Positions 25,899 through 36,052 are shown, counted from the stretch's first letter. The stretch: DNA of 64,000 nucleotides from Chromohalobacter canadensis (GCF_029544075.1 NZ_JAJQJH010000002.1:434001-498000), one strand, 5' to 3'. Notes: a model not told the origin generated them from the letters alone. Program-made: numbers and translations.

Positions 25899-26126
25899 GA
25901 TGAACTCTCCTTGCGTGAAAAAGCGAAATAAAGCGCCGCGACGCGCGGTCGATCCACGAGGCGGATTGTCGCACCCCATCTTGCATCATAACGCTGCAGG
26001 CCGTCTCTGGCCCGGGTTGCGTGAAGAGCCCTCGCCCCCATCCGTGAACACGCGCGATCATTCGGCTGTGTAGGAAAGAGGGCTGCGATAGTATGGAATG
26101 CGTCTGACGACCCCACGGCCGAGTCC

Positions 26127-26522
26127 ATGCCTTTTTCCCCGCGTACATCCATGCGTCGTTTCACTGCCTGGCTGAGCTTGTTCGCCATGCTGCTGGTGGT
26201 GTGCGGCCCGGTGGTCGGGCAGGCCAGTGCCTCCCTGCGGCACGATGCGATGCCTGCGCACGCGATGATGCACGAAGAGGCCGGGCACGGTGACCACTCG
26301 CGGGGCGGTCACGTCGCATCGGTCGGCCTGCACGATCAGTGCCCCTACTGCTCCCTATTCGGCCATTTCCCGGTCATCGAGGGGGCTTTCACCGCCTCGA
26401 TAGCGGACAACGCCGCCGTCATCGCGCCGCGCGTGCCGAGGGTGCTCGCGGCGCATGCCATCGTTACCACCTTCCCCAACGCGCTGACCCGAGCCCCACC
26501 TCGCTTTTGCCGCCATGCATAA
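26127..26522 (+). CDS. DUF2946-family exported protein
   Basis: The 131-aa protein has an N-terminal signal segment (RRFTAWLSLFAMLLVVCGPVV), His/Met-rich middle (HDAMPAHAMMHEE...GHGDHSRGGH) and a CPYC motif, as in DUF2946 proteins, which often sit beside copper or iron uptake genes. It lies 112 bp before a PepSY-domain gene on the same strand. A role in periplasmic copper handling is plausible but not shown. A start 24 bp downstream is also possible. Confidence 0.75.
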   Translation: MPFSPRTSMRRFTAWLSLFAMLLVVCGPVVGQASASLRHDAMPAHAMMHEEAGHGDHSRGGHVASVGLHDQCPYCSLFGHFPVIEGAFTASIADNAAVIAPRVPRVLAAHAIVTTFPNALTRAPPRFCRHA

Positions 26523-26634
26523 GCGGTGTCGATCCCGGTCCGAATGTGTCTGCCTGACGCATCGGTAGGCCGAGATCGGCCAATGATGGTACGCAGCTAC
26601 CCCAAGGTGGCTGAAAGCACCCTGCGAGGGCTCT

Positions 26635-27990
26635 ATGTCTCGTTCTTCGTCTCGTTCTTCACGTGACGCCAGCGACCTCTATCGGGCGGTCTGGCGCTGG
26701 CATTTCTACGCGGGTCTCATCGCGATTCCCTTTCTTGTTTCGTTGGCGGTGACCGGCGGGCTCTACCTTTTCAAGGATGAGATCGACCAGTGGCTCAACG
26801 CGGACATCGTGCGCGTCGAGGCGCAATCGTCAGCGGCGGTATCGCCGCAGCAACAGTTGGATGCTGCCATGGCGGCGCATCCCGGCGAGGCGTTTCGTTA
26901 CGTGCCGCCGGCTGCCTCCAACCTTGCCGCGGAGGTCGACATCACCACCGCCGACGGCAAGCAAGCCGTCTACGTCGACCCTTACACCGGCGAGGTCACC
27001 GGCACGATTCCCTATCGCGGCAGCGTGATGTGGATCGTGCGCACCATCCACAGCCTCAGCTACTTCGGCGAGACGGCGAGCCTGATCATCGAAATCGTCG
27101 GCGGCTGGTCGATCCTGCTCGTGCTGACCGGGATCTATCTGTGGTGGCCGCGCGGCCGACGCGGCGGCGTGATATCGGTACGTGCGACCCCGTCGAAGCG
27201 AATGTTCTGGCGTGACCTTCACGCCGTCACCGGCATTTTCGTCGGGGGCTTCATTCTCTTTCTGGCGATTACCGGCATGCCGTGGTCCACGGTGTGGGGC
27301 AGCAAGGTCAACGAACTCGCCAACGGTCACAACTTCGGCTATCCGGATGGTGTGCGCGTCAACGTCCCGGTCTCCGATGAACGTCTGGCGGAGCGGGAGA
27401 TGACCACCTGGTCGCTGGAGCAGGCGCGGCTGCCGGAATCGACGCCTGGGCACGAGGGCGCGCCGGGCATCGGCCTCAACGGCGCGGTGGCGGAATTCGA
27501 CGAGCTGGGGCTGGCCCCAGGATATGCCGTCAGCCTGCCGAGCGGTCCCATCGGCGTCTATACCGGCTCGATCTACCCCGACGATCTGTCGCGGCAGCGC
27601 GTCGTGCATCTGGACCGGTATAGCGGCGAGCCACTGCTGGACATGAACTACGCCGACTACGGCCCGCTGGGCAAGTCGCTGGAGTGGGGCATCAACGTGC
27701 ATATGGGTCAGCAATACGGGCTCGCCAATCAGTTGATACTGGCGCTGGCCTGCGCGGGGATTGTGCTGCTGTGCGTCTCGTCGGGCGTGATGTGGTGGAA
27801 GCGCCGGCCGAGCGGCAAGCTGGGGATTCCCCCCGAACCCAGGGATCCCCGTCGCTTGCGCGGCGTGCTGGCGTTGCTCGCCATTGGCGGCGTGATCTTC
27901 CCGCTGGTGGGCGCCTCGATGATCGTCATGGCGGGGGTGGATGCGCTGGTGCGACGTCGCGGCGCCAGACGCGCCGCGACGACCGCCTAG
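26635..27990 (+). CDS. PepSY-associated membrane protein
   Basis: The 451-aa protein has four or five membrane segments with PepSY domains between them: TM1 RAVWRWHFYAGLIAIPF, paired HxxxG motifs such as LHAVTGIFVGGF, GGWSILLVLTGIYLWWPRG, and a final HMGQQYGLANQLILALACAG region. These proteins are linked with siderophore or metal uptake and may act as ferric reductases with haem bound to the conserved His residues. A GAGGG site precedes the ATG. Confidence 0.88.
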   Translation: MSRSSSRSSRDASDLYRAVWRWHFYAGLIAIPFLVSLAVTGGLYLFKDEIDQWLNADIVRVEAQSSAAVSPQQQLDAAMAAHPGEAFRYVPPAASNLAAEVDITTADGKQAVYVDPYTGEVTGTIPYRGSVMWIVRTIHSLSYFGETASLIIEIVGGWSILLVLTGIYLWWPRGRRGGVISVRATPSKRMFWRDLHAVTGIFVGGFILFLAITGMPWSTVWGSKVNELANGHNFGYPDGVRVNVPVSDERLAEREMTTWSLEQARLPESTPGHEGAPGIGLNGAVAEFDELGLAPGYAVSLPSGPIGVYTGSIYPDDLSRQRVVHLDRYSGEPLLDMNYADYGPLGKSLEWGINVHMGQQYGLANQLILALACAGIVLLCVSSGVMWWKRRPSGKLGIPPEPRDPRRLRGVLALLAIGGVIFPLVGASMIVMAGVDALVRRRGARRAATTA

Positions 27991-28053
27991 CCAGGTAGTC
28001 GCTGATGACCGTTGCGCCCGCCCGTCTCACGCGGGGGCGGGTGCGGCTGTCAT

Positions 28054-28785
28054 TCATTTCATCTCGAAACCGCGCGAGACAAGGAAGTCACGCATGTGCG
28101 GGCGCACCTTGTGCTCGAACAGCGGGGTGAGGTTCTGCGACCAGGTGGTGTCTTTTTGCGTGTTGCTGCGCGCTTGGTAGTACTCGCGCATGGAAGCGTC
28201 GAAGGCGGCGACCTGGGCCTGATCGTCGCGGTAGTAGTCTTCCTTGAGGATGGCCTCGACCGGGAGGCGCGGTTTGACCTCCGAGGTCTGATCCGGATAA
28301 CCGAGGCACAGGCCGAAGACCGGATAGACGTGCTCGGGCAGGCGCAGCAGGTCGCTCACTGCCTGCGGGTTATTGCGAATGCCGCCGATGTAGCAGATGC
28401 CCAGCCCTTCGGATTCGGCGGCCACGACGACGTTCTGCGCCATGAGCGCGGTGTCTACGCTGGCGACCAGCAACTGTTCGGTCATGCCGCGGGTGGCGTC
28501 GGCGCCAGCGCGTTCGGCGGCCTCGGCGGGGCGCTTCATGTCGGCGCAGAACACTAGGAAATCGGAACAGGTGGCGATGTAGTCCTGTCCGCCCGCCAGT
28601 TCGGCGAGGGTCTCGCGGTTGGCGGGATTCTTCACGTGTATGACGCTGTAGGCCTGAACATGGCTGGACGTCGCGGCGCTTTGCCCGGCCTGGATGAGTT
28701 CCCGCAGCAATTCAGGCGCGATCTTGCGATCGGTGAAGCGGCGGATCGAGCGGTGGGCGTTGAGCAGTTCGATGACGGGATTCAT
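28054..28785 (-). CDS. nfsA: oxygen-insensitive NADPH nitroreductase
   Basis: This 243-aa FMN enzyme has the NfsA pattern: HRSIRRFTDRKI at the N-terminus (FMN-phosphate contact), SSHVQAYSVI, GLGICYIGGIRNNP and the LCLGYPDQ block, plus a C-terminal R/K-rich NADPH segment. It reduces nitroaromatics and quinones in the cytoplasm. The promoter carries the repeated TAATTAG operator at 28807-28828, which may bind a MarR-type repressor not encoded here. Confidence 0.92.
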   Translation of the reverse strand: MNPVIELLNAHRSIRRFTDRKIAPELLRELIQAGQSAATSSHVQAYSVIHVKNPANRETLAELAGGQDYIATCSDFLVFCADMKRPAEAAERAGADATRGMTEQLLVASVDTALMAQNVVVAAESEGLGICYIGGIRNNPQAVSDLLRLPEHVYPVFGLCLGYPDQTSEVKPRLPVEAILKEDYYRDDQAQVAAFDASMREYYQARSNTQKDTTWSQNLTPLFEHKVRPHMRDFLVSRGFEMK

Positions 28786-28806
28786 GCAACCTCGTGTCGG
28801 ATAATT

Positions 28807-28828
28807 TAATTAGTTTGCTAATTAGTTT
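28807..28828. promoter_or_regulatory. MarR-type operator upstream of nfsA
   Basis: TAATTAG-TTTG-CTAATTA is a perfect 7-bp inverted repeat (28807-28824). The decamer TAATTAGTTT also recurs directly 12 bp later. Such AT-rich dyads are typical MarR-family operators. It lies 22 bp upstream of the nfsA start. Confidence 0.55.
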
Positions 28829-28909
28829 ACCGCATGTCTTCGTCCTCGCTCAACCGGGAATGGCCGCGTCATGTTCCCCGCCAGCAAAGAGAATTATCCT
28901 GAGGTAGTG

Positions 28910-30268
28910 ATGCTATCTCACTGGCCATGGATCGATGCGATGAATGCGACTACTGCTCGCCGCCCTACTACCTTGTCTGCCGCCTGGAGCCTATGGACGC
29001 TGCTGCTCGGCGTAGGGCTTCTGATGATGGGCAATGGCCTGCAGGGCTCGCTGCTTGGGGTGCGGGCCTCGGCGGCGGATTTCGGCAACACGATCACGGG
29101 ACTGGTGATGTCGTCCTACTTCGTGGGCTTTTTAGTCGGCTCGGTGCTGACGCCGCGCAAGCTGCGCGAGGTCGGGCATGTGCGGGTCTTCGCCGCGCTG
29201 GCCTCGATCACCTCGGTGGCGATCCTGATTCACGCCCTGTTCGTCGAGCCCCTGGTGTGGGCGGCCATGCGCTTCGTCACCGGCTTTACGTACGCCGGGC
29301 TCTACGTCGTCGCCGAAAGCTGGTTGAACGGTTATGCCTCCAACCGGCTGCGCGGGCGCCTGCTGGCGATCTACATGGTGATCAGCTATCTCGGCATGGG
29401 CGGTGGGCAACTGCTGCTGGGCAGTGCCGACCCCTCGGGCATGGCGTTGTTCCTGCTGGTGTCGATCCTGGTCTCGCTCGCCCTGGTGCCGATCTTGATC
29501 AGCTACACGCCGCAGCCCGAGCTCAGTCAGCCCGAGGCGATGAGCCTGCGCGCGTTATATCGGCTCTCGCCGCTGGGCACGGTAGGCTGCTTCATGACCG
29601 GCATCACCAACGGTGCCGTGTTCGGCATGGGGGCGGTGTTCGCCACCAATAGCGGCTTGAGCGTTGCCCAGGTCTCGATCTTCATGAGCGCCTTCATCTT
29701 CGGTGGTGCGATCCTGCAGTGGCCGCTGGGCAAGCTGTCCGACAAGGCCGACCGGCAGTGGGTGATCGTCGGCGTCGCCCTGGTCGCGGTGGTGCTGGCG
29801 CTGGTCGGTGCGCTCGTCAGCGGCTGGTCGCCGATGGCATTGACGCTGCTTGGGGCGCTGCTGGGCGCGACGACGCTCACGCTCTACTCGATCTTTCTGG
29901 CCTGCGCCAATGACTTCCTCACCGATCAGCAGACCGTGGCGGCCAGTGCGAGTCTCGTCCTGGCATTGGGCATCGGCGCAATTCTAGGACCGGCCAGCGC
30001 CGGGGTGCTGATGGAATGGCTGGGGCCGGATGGTTTCCTGTGGGACCTGGCCGTCATGCACATCGTCATGGTGCTGTTCGGGCTTTACTGCATTCGCTAT
30101 TACCCCACCAGCGAATCGCCCGAGCAGGGCCACTACGTGATGGTGGCCTCGGACACCACGCCGCTGGGCACGGCCTGGACGGAAGAAGCCGCGCAGGAAG
30201 AAGGGCAACTGGAACTGGCGTTGGAGCTGGAGGCCGAGGAGGAGGCGAAGCGTGCCGACGGCGCCTGA
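28910..30268 (+). CDS. MFS transporter
   Basis: The 452-aa protein has twelve helices, with the family A-like motif LTPRKLREVGHVRVF between TM2 and TM3 and a repeat of it (GKLSDKADRQWV) after TM8. The hydrophilic end is unusually Glu-rich (EEAAQEEGQLELALELEAEEE). The ATG at 28910 has a GAGG site; starts at 28871 and 28940 are alternatives. The substrate is unknown. Confidence 0.85.
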   Translation: MLSHWPWIDAMNATTARRPTTLSAAWSLWTLLLGVGLLMMGNGLQGSLLGVRASAADFGNTITGLVMSSYFVGFLVGSVLTPRKLREVGHVRVFAALASITSVAILIHALFVEPLVWAAMRFVTGFTYAGLYVVAESWLNGYASNRLRGRLLAIYMVISYLGMGGGQLLLGSADPSGMALFLLVSILVSLALVPILISYTPQPELSQPEAMSLRALYRLSPLGTVGCFMTGITNGAVFGMGAVFATNSGLSVAQVSIFMSAFIFGGAILQWPLGKLSDKADRQWVIVGVALVAVVLALVGALVSGWSPMALTLLGALLGATTLTLYSIFLACANDFLTDQQTVAASASLVLALGIGAILGPASAGVLMEWLGPDGFLWDLAVMHIVMVLFGLYCIRYYPTSESPEQGHYVMVASDTTPLGTAWTEEAAQEEGQLELALELEAEEEAKRADGA

Positions 30269-30319
30269 TACGAGCGGGGCGAATCGTGAGGATTGGCGCG
30301 CTTGTGGCATGGCAAGAAC

Positions 30320-30350
30320 CCGAAGCCTGGGCTGAATGCCCAGCCTTCGG
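30320..30350. terminator. hairpin between convergent MFS and Zn-dehydrogenase genes
   Basis: A 13-bp stem with one mismatch (CCGAAGCCTGGGC and its near complement, loop TGAAT) lies between two convergent stops. There is no long T-tract, so it may work as a bidirectional or structural terminator. Confidence 0.45.
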
Positions 30351-30421
30351 GAGGAGCTCACATGCAGTGGGGCGTTTGCATCCTGCGAGCCCCGCGGGGC
30401 CACGTGATCAGGCGGCCCGTC

Positions 30422-31585
30422 CTACGGCGTCATCACCACCTTGATGCAGCCGTCCTGCTTGGCATTGAAGTTGGCATAGGCCTCGGGCGCCTGGGTCAGT
30501 GGATAGCGATGAGTGATGATGAAGGAAGGATCGATCAGCCCTTGCTCCACCGTCTTGAGCAGCGGTTTGAGATACTGCTGCATGTGGGTCTGCCCGCTCT
30601 TGACCGACAACGACTTGTTCATCAAGGCGTGCAGCGCGAAGCCGTCGACCTTGTCGGTATACACCCCCGGTAGTGACAGGCGGCCACCCTTGCGGACCGA
30701 CATGATCATCTCGTTGATCGCCGTCGGATGGTTCTCCTCCGTCGAGTCCGCGCTGCGGCGCTCGGCTTCGGGATCGCCCCGGCCGTGGGCCTCGGCCCCG
30801 ACGCAGTCGATCGCACAATCCGGCCCGCGCCCGCCGGTCATCTCAAGCAACTTGCTGTAGACGTCGTCGCGTTCGAAGTCGATGACTTCCGCGCCGGCTT
30901 TCTCGTTGGCCAGCTTGAGCCGCTCGGGGACCCGGTCGATGGCGATCACACGGCCAGCGCCACGCATCCAGGCGCTGCGAATGGCGAACTGGCCGACCGG
31001 GCCGCATCCCCAGATGGCCACGGTATCCCCGGGCTCCATGTCACAGTTGTCCACGGCCATGTAGCCGGTCGGGTAGATATCCGAGAGAAACAGCAACTGA
31101 TCGTCGCGCAGTTCGGACTCGACCTTGATCGGGCCGACATCCGCATAGGGCACGCGCACATATTCGGCCTGGCCGCCGGGAATGCCGCCGAGCATGTGCG
31201 AATAACCGAACAACGCGGACGGCGAATGGCCCATGGCGCTGGCGGCCATGTCGGCGTTGGGGTTGGACTCGTCGCACAGTGAATACAAGTGCTTGTTGCA
31301 GAAGAAGCAATCGCCGCAGGCGATGGTGAAGGGCACGACCACACGATCGCCCTTTTTCAGATTGTTCACCGCCGAGCCGGTTTCGACGACTTCGCCCATG
31401 AACTCGTGGCCGATGATGTCGCCTGCCTGCATACCCGCCATCAGGCCGTTGTAGAGGTGGAGGTCGGAACCGCAGATCGCGGTCGCGGTGATCTTGAGGA
31501 TCGCATCGCGCGGTTCCTGAATCTTGGGATCATCCACGTTATCTACGCGAACGTCGTGAGTGCCGTGCCAGGTCAGTGCTTTCAT
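30422..31585 (-). CDS. zinc-dependent alcohol dehydrogenase, formaldehyde dehydrogenase-like
   Basis: The 387-aa medium-chain dehydrogenase has the catalytic Zn ligands Cys38 and His60-Glu61 and four structural-Zn cysteines (90, 93, 96, 104). The NAD-binding fold has [17 protein letters not shown]. The long variant with an extra segment around residues 260-290 (RGDPEAERR) resembles glutathione-independent formaldehyde dehydrogenases. The exact aldehyde or alcohol is not certain. Confidence 0.9.
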   Translation of the reverse strand: MKALTWHGTHDVRVDNVDDPKIQEPRDAILKITATAICGSDLHLYNGLMAGMQAGDIIGHEFMGEVVETGSAVNNLKKGDRVVVPFTIACGDCFFCNKHLYSLCDESNPNADMAASAMGHSPSALFGYSHMLGGIPGGQAEYVRVPYADVGPIKVESELRDDQLLFLSDIYPTGYMAVDNCDMEPGDTVAIWGCGPVGQFAIRSAWMRGAGRVIAIDRVPERLKLANEKAGAEVIDFERDDVYSKLLEMTGGRGPDCAIDCVGAEAHGRGDPEAERRSADSTEENHPTAINEMIMSVRKGGRLSLPGVYTDKVDGFALHALMNKSLSVKSGQTHMQQYLKPLLKTVEQGLIDPSFIITHRYPLTQAPEAYANFNAKQDGCIKVVMTP

Positions 31586-31856
31586 GATAGTGACTCCTTG
31601 TCGCTAGCTGACTCCGTGTCTGCGACCCTTCGCCAGATGCCGCACGGGCGGGGGTCAAGCCGGTACAGCTGCAAACACGTCAGGCAGTAATTTTCCTTTA
31701 ATTACAAATGTTTACCTTTGGTCTTTGAGACCTTGGGTTTATTCAACCTAGAACAGCCTAGAGGGCTGTCAAGCACGCGTTCAGGGCGCTGCTATACCTA
31801 GCCACAAGCGGGGCACTGGGTCGCCGTGGCGTGAGCTTGCCCCGCTCCCGCGGGCA

Positions 31857-32801
31857 TCAAATACTGACCAGCGATTCCCACCAGCGGGTGAGGCTACGCT
31901 GCCAGTCTGGGGCTTGCCGGTGTTCGTCACGCGTGTCGTTGAGATAGACCGTGGCGGTGAGGCCGGCCGAGAGTTGGACGTTCTCGGGGACCTCGTCGAG
32001 GGCGATGCGCACGGGGATGCGCTGCGAGAGTCGGACCCAGTCGAAGGAGGTGCTGACGTTCGCCAGGCCGTTGCCTTGGCTGTCGAGGCTCTTGTCGGAA
32101 ATGCCGCGTGCGATGCTGTCGACATGGCCCCAGAGCGGCGTGTCGCTGGCAAGCAGTTGGATGCGTACCGGCGCGCCGATATCGATGGCGTCGAGCTTGG
32201 TTTCCTCGAAGTAGCCGGTCACATGAAAGCTGCCGGCATCGACCAGGGTGACGGCGTCTTCGCCGGCCGAGACGTACTCGCCGGGGCGCAGCAGCAGGTT
32301 GGTGACATAACCGTCGACCGGGGCGCGCACGGTGGCGCGTTCGAGGTCGAGCTTGGCCTGCTCGACCGCGACCTGGGCTTGCTCGACCTGGGCCTGAGCG
32401 CTGGAGTAGGCGAAGCGCGCGTCATCGCGATCTTCCTGCGAGGCGTAGTCGCCGAGTTTTTGACGGCGGGCGTTGGCGGCCTTGGCTTCCGCGCGCTGCT
32501 GCTCGAGGCTGTCGAGATTGGCCTTTGCCTCGGCCAAGGCCAACGCGTAGCGCTGCTTGTCGATGGTGAATAGCACATCGCCGGCATGCACGAAGTCGTT
32601 GTCCTCGACCTGGAGGTCCTCGACCAGCCCTGAGACGTCGGTACCGAGATTGATAACATCGGCCCGGACGCGGCCGTCGCGCGTCCAGGGGTCGTGCATG
32701 TAGTGATTCCATATCTGCGCGATGGCGATCACGGCGAGCGCGAGTATCGCCAGGGTCAGCAGCGGGCGCACGTATCGGCGTGCGCGCGGGGAGAGCGTCA
32801 T
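31857..32801 (-). CDS. HlyD/AaeA-like periplasmic adaptor of an efflux system
   Basis: The 314-aa protein has one N-terminal TM (residues ~12-32) followed by a lipoyl half (DVSGLVEDLQVEDNDFVHAGDVLFTID), a coiled-coil hairpin (~75-135) and the second half with VRAPVDGYVTNLLLRPGEYV. It fits AaeA/EmrA-type adaptors. It is the last gene of the FUSC operon and links the inner-membrane pump to an outer-membrane channel. The ATG at 32801 has an AAGGA site; the longer frame overlaps the DUF1656 gene. Confidence 0.9.
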   Translation of the reverse strand: MTLSPRARRYVRPLLTLAILALAVIAIAQIWNHYMHDPWTRDGRVRADVINLGTDVSGLVEDLQVEDNDFVHAGDVLFTIDKQRYALALAEAKANLDSLEQQRAEAKAANARRQKLGDYASQEDRDDARFAYSSAQAQVEQAQVAVEQAKLDLERATVRAPVDGYVTNLLLRPGEYVSAGEDAVTLVDAGSFHVTGYFEETKLDAIDIGAPVRIQLLASDTPLWGHVDSIARGISDKSLDSQGNGLANVSTSFDWVRLSQRIPVRIALDEVPENVQLSAGLTATVYLNDTRDEHRQAPDWQRSLTRWWESLVSI

Positions 32802-32805
32802 GGCG

Positions 32806-33033
32806 TCATCCTTCTTGTGAGTGGGCGATCGGCAAGGCACCGGCGAGGGCGAGTACCGACCACAGCAACAGGGCGTAGAGTGCGATGTCCACGAGCACCG
32901 GTTGCCAGAACCAGTGATAGACACCCAGGCGCGTGAACACGCGCCGCAGCAGTAGATAGAGGCCGAGCGTGACGAGAACGGGAACGGCCAGTGGCGGTAT
33001 CAGAAAACCGAGAAACGTCCATTCAGCGAACAT
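32806..33033 (-). CDS. DUF1656 (AaeX-like) small membrane protein
   Basis: The 75-aa protein begins MFAEWTFLGFLIPPLAVP and has two membrane segments separated by a short basic loop with the LGVYHWFWQPVLVDIALY motif, which is the DUF1656/AaeX pattern. It overlaps the end of the FUSC gene by 11 bp and ends 4 bp before the adaptor gene, the standard order of aaeXAB-type operons. Its exact role in the pump is not known. Confidence 0.88.
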   Translation of the reverse strand: MFAEWTFLGFLIPPLAVPVLVTLGLYLLLRRVFTRLGVYHWFWQPVLVDIALYALLLWSVLALAGALPIAHSQEG

Positions 33034-35122
33034 GTGGCGTCTCCTGCCGGATGGGCGCCTCGTGGCGGTCGTGCGAGGCGGTTTGGGGCGCGTCGTCGGC
33101 TTGGGCCTCCAACGTGACGCCGGGCGCCTCACGCATGAGATGCCCCAGCATGGCGATTTCCCCCGCCGTGGCGACGGAGAGCTGGGGCGCGTGATAAAAG
33201 CGATCGACCCAGTCGCGGGCCTGATCGGCAAGCTCGTGCCAGACCTCGGGCGAGTGGTGTCGCCGCGCGACCAGGCGCTGGCCGATATCGTCCAGCCAGG
33301 CCTCGAGCTCCCGGCGATGCGGCGCGAGATCCTCGCGCAGCCGCCGGATGCGCCACACGCATAAGGCGAGGGCGTGCAGGTCGAGCGCCTCGCGCAGCGT
33401 GTCATCCGCACCGCCTAAAGCGACGATGCGCCCTAGCCGGTCGTAGAGGCGGCTCTCCAGACGCGCCCGATTGGGTAACGCGGGCTCGCGCATCAAGCGC
33501 GCCACGCCTTGCCAATAGGCGCCGAGCAGGGTGCGGATACGCTCGGCGGGCGAGCGCTGGCGCATCAGTGCATAGGTGAACATCGCCGTGGTGGTGCCGA
33601 TCACCGAGGCGAGACCGCCGTTGATGTAGGTCGTGGGCGAGAAGGTGTAGGTGCTGTGCAGATTCAGCAGCGTCATCAGCGTGATGGCGCCGGAGAGCCC
33701 CATGGCCGCCCAGCGCGGATGCGGCGTGAGGAGCGTGCCGACCATGACCGGTATGCCGATGGCGATGGCCAGCAATGGGAAGCCGTTGATCACCGGCAGG
33801 ACCAGAAACAGCAAGACCGCGCCCAGGGTGACGGCGGCGAGCGTGCCCCACAGAAACTGATAGACCACGGCGGCGGGATTGGGCGCCTTGGCGAACAGCA
33901 TGGTGAACACCCCCAGCAGCATCATGGCGAGATAGCCGGAGTGCCAACCGCTGTGTATCCAGAACAGGCCCAGCAACTCGAAGGCGACGAAGACGCGCAG
34001 GGCGTTGAAGCGGGCGACGAAGTGCTCGTTGTGCGTGGTGCGGGTACGCTTTTCTCGCGGCAAGGTGTGCACCTTGGCCGAGGCCGGGTCGTTCAGTGCA
34101 TGGCGCAGGCGCCGGCCGTGCTGGAGCAGGCCGAGCACCTCCCCGAGACGTTGGCGGACCAGCTCGGCGCGCACGCGGCTGCGGGGGCTCACGCGGTCCG
34201 GGTCCCACTCGAAATCCGGCAGCGTGAGTTTTTCCTGCGGCTCGCCGGCCGGCTGTTCGGCGATGGTGGCGAGTAGCGGCGCGGCATGCGCGTTCAATTG
34301 CGCCAGCCAGTGCTCGCCGTCCTCACAGGCGCGCAGGTAGTCGAGGGCGGTTTCCAGCTCGCGGATGGCGGTGATCAGCGCCAGGCTGTCACTGGCGAAG
34401 CGGTCCAGCGCGGGAATGAAACGACTCAAGCGCCGGGTTTCCAGGCGGGTGAGACCGCGTAGCTTCTCGAACTGCTGATAGTCGCCGAGCAGCGCCTTGA
34501 GACGTGCGTCCTGCGTCGCGCGGGGGCGTGGGCTGTCCAGGGTGGCCAGGGTTTCCTCGGCGGCGCGTTTCAGGAATCCGGAGAGCGCCTCGGGGAGCGC
34601 CCGGCTCCCGAAACGCGGTGCGATGAGCAGGTGCATCAAGACGCCGCAGCCGATGCCCAGTGCGGTTTCCGTAAAGCGCCCCAGCGCGATGGTCCAGATG
34701 TCCTCGACTCCCGTACCGAGGGCGGTCAACGACACCAGCGTGGCGGTATACCCGCTGAGCATCATCACGTAGCCCAGGTATTCGTCCTGCTCGAGCATCA
34801 CCCAATACATGCAGAACGCCAGCCAGGCGCCGGAGAACAGCAGATATAACATCGGCTGCTGGCCGAAGAACGCGATCAGTACCAAGCCGGCGATGGCGCC
34901 GAACAGGGTGCCGAAGAAGCGTGCCACGCCACGCCCGATGATGATGCCGATGGGCGGTGTGCCGCCGGTAAACATCACCGGCTGCAGGGTGACGATCATC
35001 ACCGCGAGGATGGCCCAGGCGGGCTGGTACAAGTCCAGACGCAACGCCAGGAACAGCGCCAGCCAGACGGCCAGCACCGTGCGTAACGCCAAGAGCCAGT
35101 GATCGGTGGAAATGCGCAGCAT
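33023..35122 (-). CDS. FUSC-family inner-membrane efflux protein, AaeB-like
   Basis: This 699-aa protein has two clusters of about five or six membrane helices (residues ~10-165 and ~370-520) separated by cytoplasmic helical regions, the FUSC/AaeB layout. It would export aromatic carboxylates or related toxic acids together with the DUF1656 and HlyD partners that follow it. It is the first gene of a three-gene operon. No regulator lies directly beside it. Confidence 0.9.
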   Translation of the reverse strand: MLRISTDHWLLALRTVLAVWLALFLALRLDLYQPAWAILAVMIVTLQPVMFTGGTPPIGIIIGRGVARFFGTLFGAIAGLVLIAFFGQQPMLYLLFSGAWLAFCMYWVMLEQDEYLGYVMMLSGYTATLVSLTALGTGVEDIWTIALGRFTETALGIGCGVLMHLLIAPRFGSRALPEALSGFLKRAAEETLATLDSPRPRATQDARLKALLGDYQQFEKLRGLTRLETRRLSRFIPALDRFASDSLALITAIRELETALDYLRACEDGEHWLAQLNAHAAPLLATIAEQPAGEPQEKLTLPDFEWDPDRVSPRSRVRAELVRQRLGEVLGLLQHGRRLRHALNDPASAKVHTLPREKRTRTTHNEHFVARFNALRVFVAFELLGLFWIHSGWHSGYLAMMLLGVFTMLFAKAPNPAAVVYQFLWGTLAAVTLGAVLLFLVLPVINGFPLLAIAIGIPVMVGTLLTPHPRWAAMGLSGAITLMTLLNLHSTYTFSPTTYINGGLASVIGTTTAMFTYALMRQRSPAERIRTLLGAYWQGVARLMREPALPNRARLESRLYDRLGRIVALGGADDTLREALDLHALALCVWRIRRLREDLAPHRRELEAWLDDIGQRLVARRHHSPEVWHELADQARDWVDRFYHAPQLSVATAGEIAMLGHLMREAPGVTLEAQADDAPQTASHDRHEAPIRQETPHVR

Positions 35123-35327
35123 AACGATATCCGGCCCCGGCCGCGGGGCCGAGGCAATCAGGGAAAAAGTCAGATAAATATTAGTCTGCGAATTATCTCA
35201 GTCCGTGCGACATTTGTCTAATGGGGCAGGCTCACGGTAGCCGGCGCCCCCTGGAAATTTCATCCAGCGCCCTCATCTTTTCTCCCAACCAGACACCGAC
35301 TCACATTCCTGCGATCAGGAGGACGCC

Positions 35328-35861
35328 ATGAGCTTCCAGGGCGAACAATATCCCGGCGTGCAGACGCCGTCGGCCGAAACCCAGGGGTTTCGTTTCAACC
35401 ACACCATGCTGCGCATGAAGGATCCCGAGCGCTCGCTGGCGTTCTATTCGCGCGTCTTCGGCATGCGTGTGCTGCGTAAGCTCGACTTTCCGGAAATGCA
35501 ATTCACGCTCTACTTCCTCGCCAATCTCGGCGATGACGAGGACGTGCCGGAGGATCCGGCCGAGCGCAACGCCTATACCTTCGCGCAGAAGGGCATTCTC
35601 GAGCTGACCCACAACTGGGGCACCGAAGACCAGGAAGGTTTCGCCTACCACGACGGTAACGCCGAGCCCCAGGGTTTCGGGCATATCTGCTTCTCGGTGC
35701 CGGATCTTCCCGCTGCGGTGGCGTGGTTCGACGCCAACCAGGTCGAATTCAAGAAGCGCCCGGAAGACGGCAAGATGAAGGACGTTGCCTTCGTTAAAGA
35801 CCCCGATGGCTATTGGATCGAGGTCGTTCAGCCTGAGCTTTCCAAAGGCTTGGGGCAGTAA
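35328..35861 (+). CDS. gloA: lactoylglutathione lyase (glyoxalase I)
   Basis: The 177-aa enzyme isomerises the methylglyoxal-glutathione hemithioacetal to S-lactoylglutathione. Metal ligands are in place: His25 (FNHTMLRMKD), Glu92 (LELTHN), His119 (FGHICF) and Glu165 (GYWIEVVQP). The length and the inserted loop fit the long eukaryote-like GloA2/plant-type branch. A strong AGGAGG site precedes the ATG, and a clear terminator follows. Confidence 0.95.
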   Translation: MSFQGEQYPGVQTPSAETQGFRFNHTMLRMKDPERSLAFYSRVFGMRVLRKLDFPEMQFTLYFLANLGDDEDVPEDPAERNAYTFAQKGILELTHNWGTEDQEGFAYHDGNAEPQGFGHICFSVPDLPAAVAWFDANQVEFKKRPEDGKMKDVAFVKDPDGYWIEVVQPELSKGLGQ

Positions 35862-35884
35862 GCCACGCGGTCGCATGAACCTGA

Positions 35885-35910
35885 AAACCCGATGCCAACG
35901 CATCGGGTTT
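35885..35910 (+). terminator. rho-independent terminator of gloA
   Basis: A perfect 10-bp stem (AAACCCGATG / CATCGGGTTT, loop CCAACG) followed by a run of T lies 23 bp after the gloA stop. Confidence 0.9.
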
Positions 35911-36052
35911 TTTATATGCTAAGGAATGTGGATGGCGGAGATATTACGTTGAAAGTACGCAAGAGGCGCTTGATGCGGGAACCGTTTGCCTCGGGTAACG
36001 TCTGATGAAGGTGTTTGGCAAGGAACTCCCACCTTCTTGGTAGAGAAGCCCT

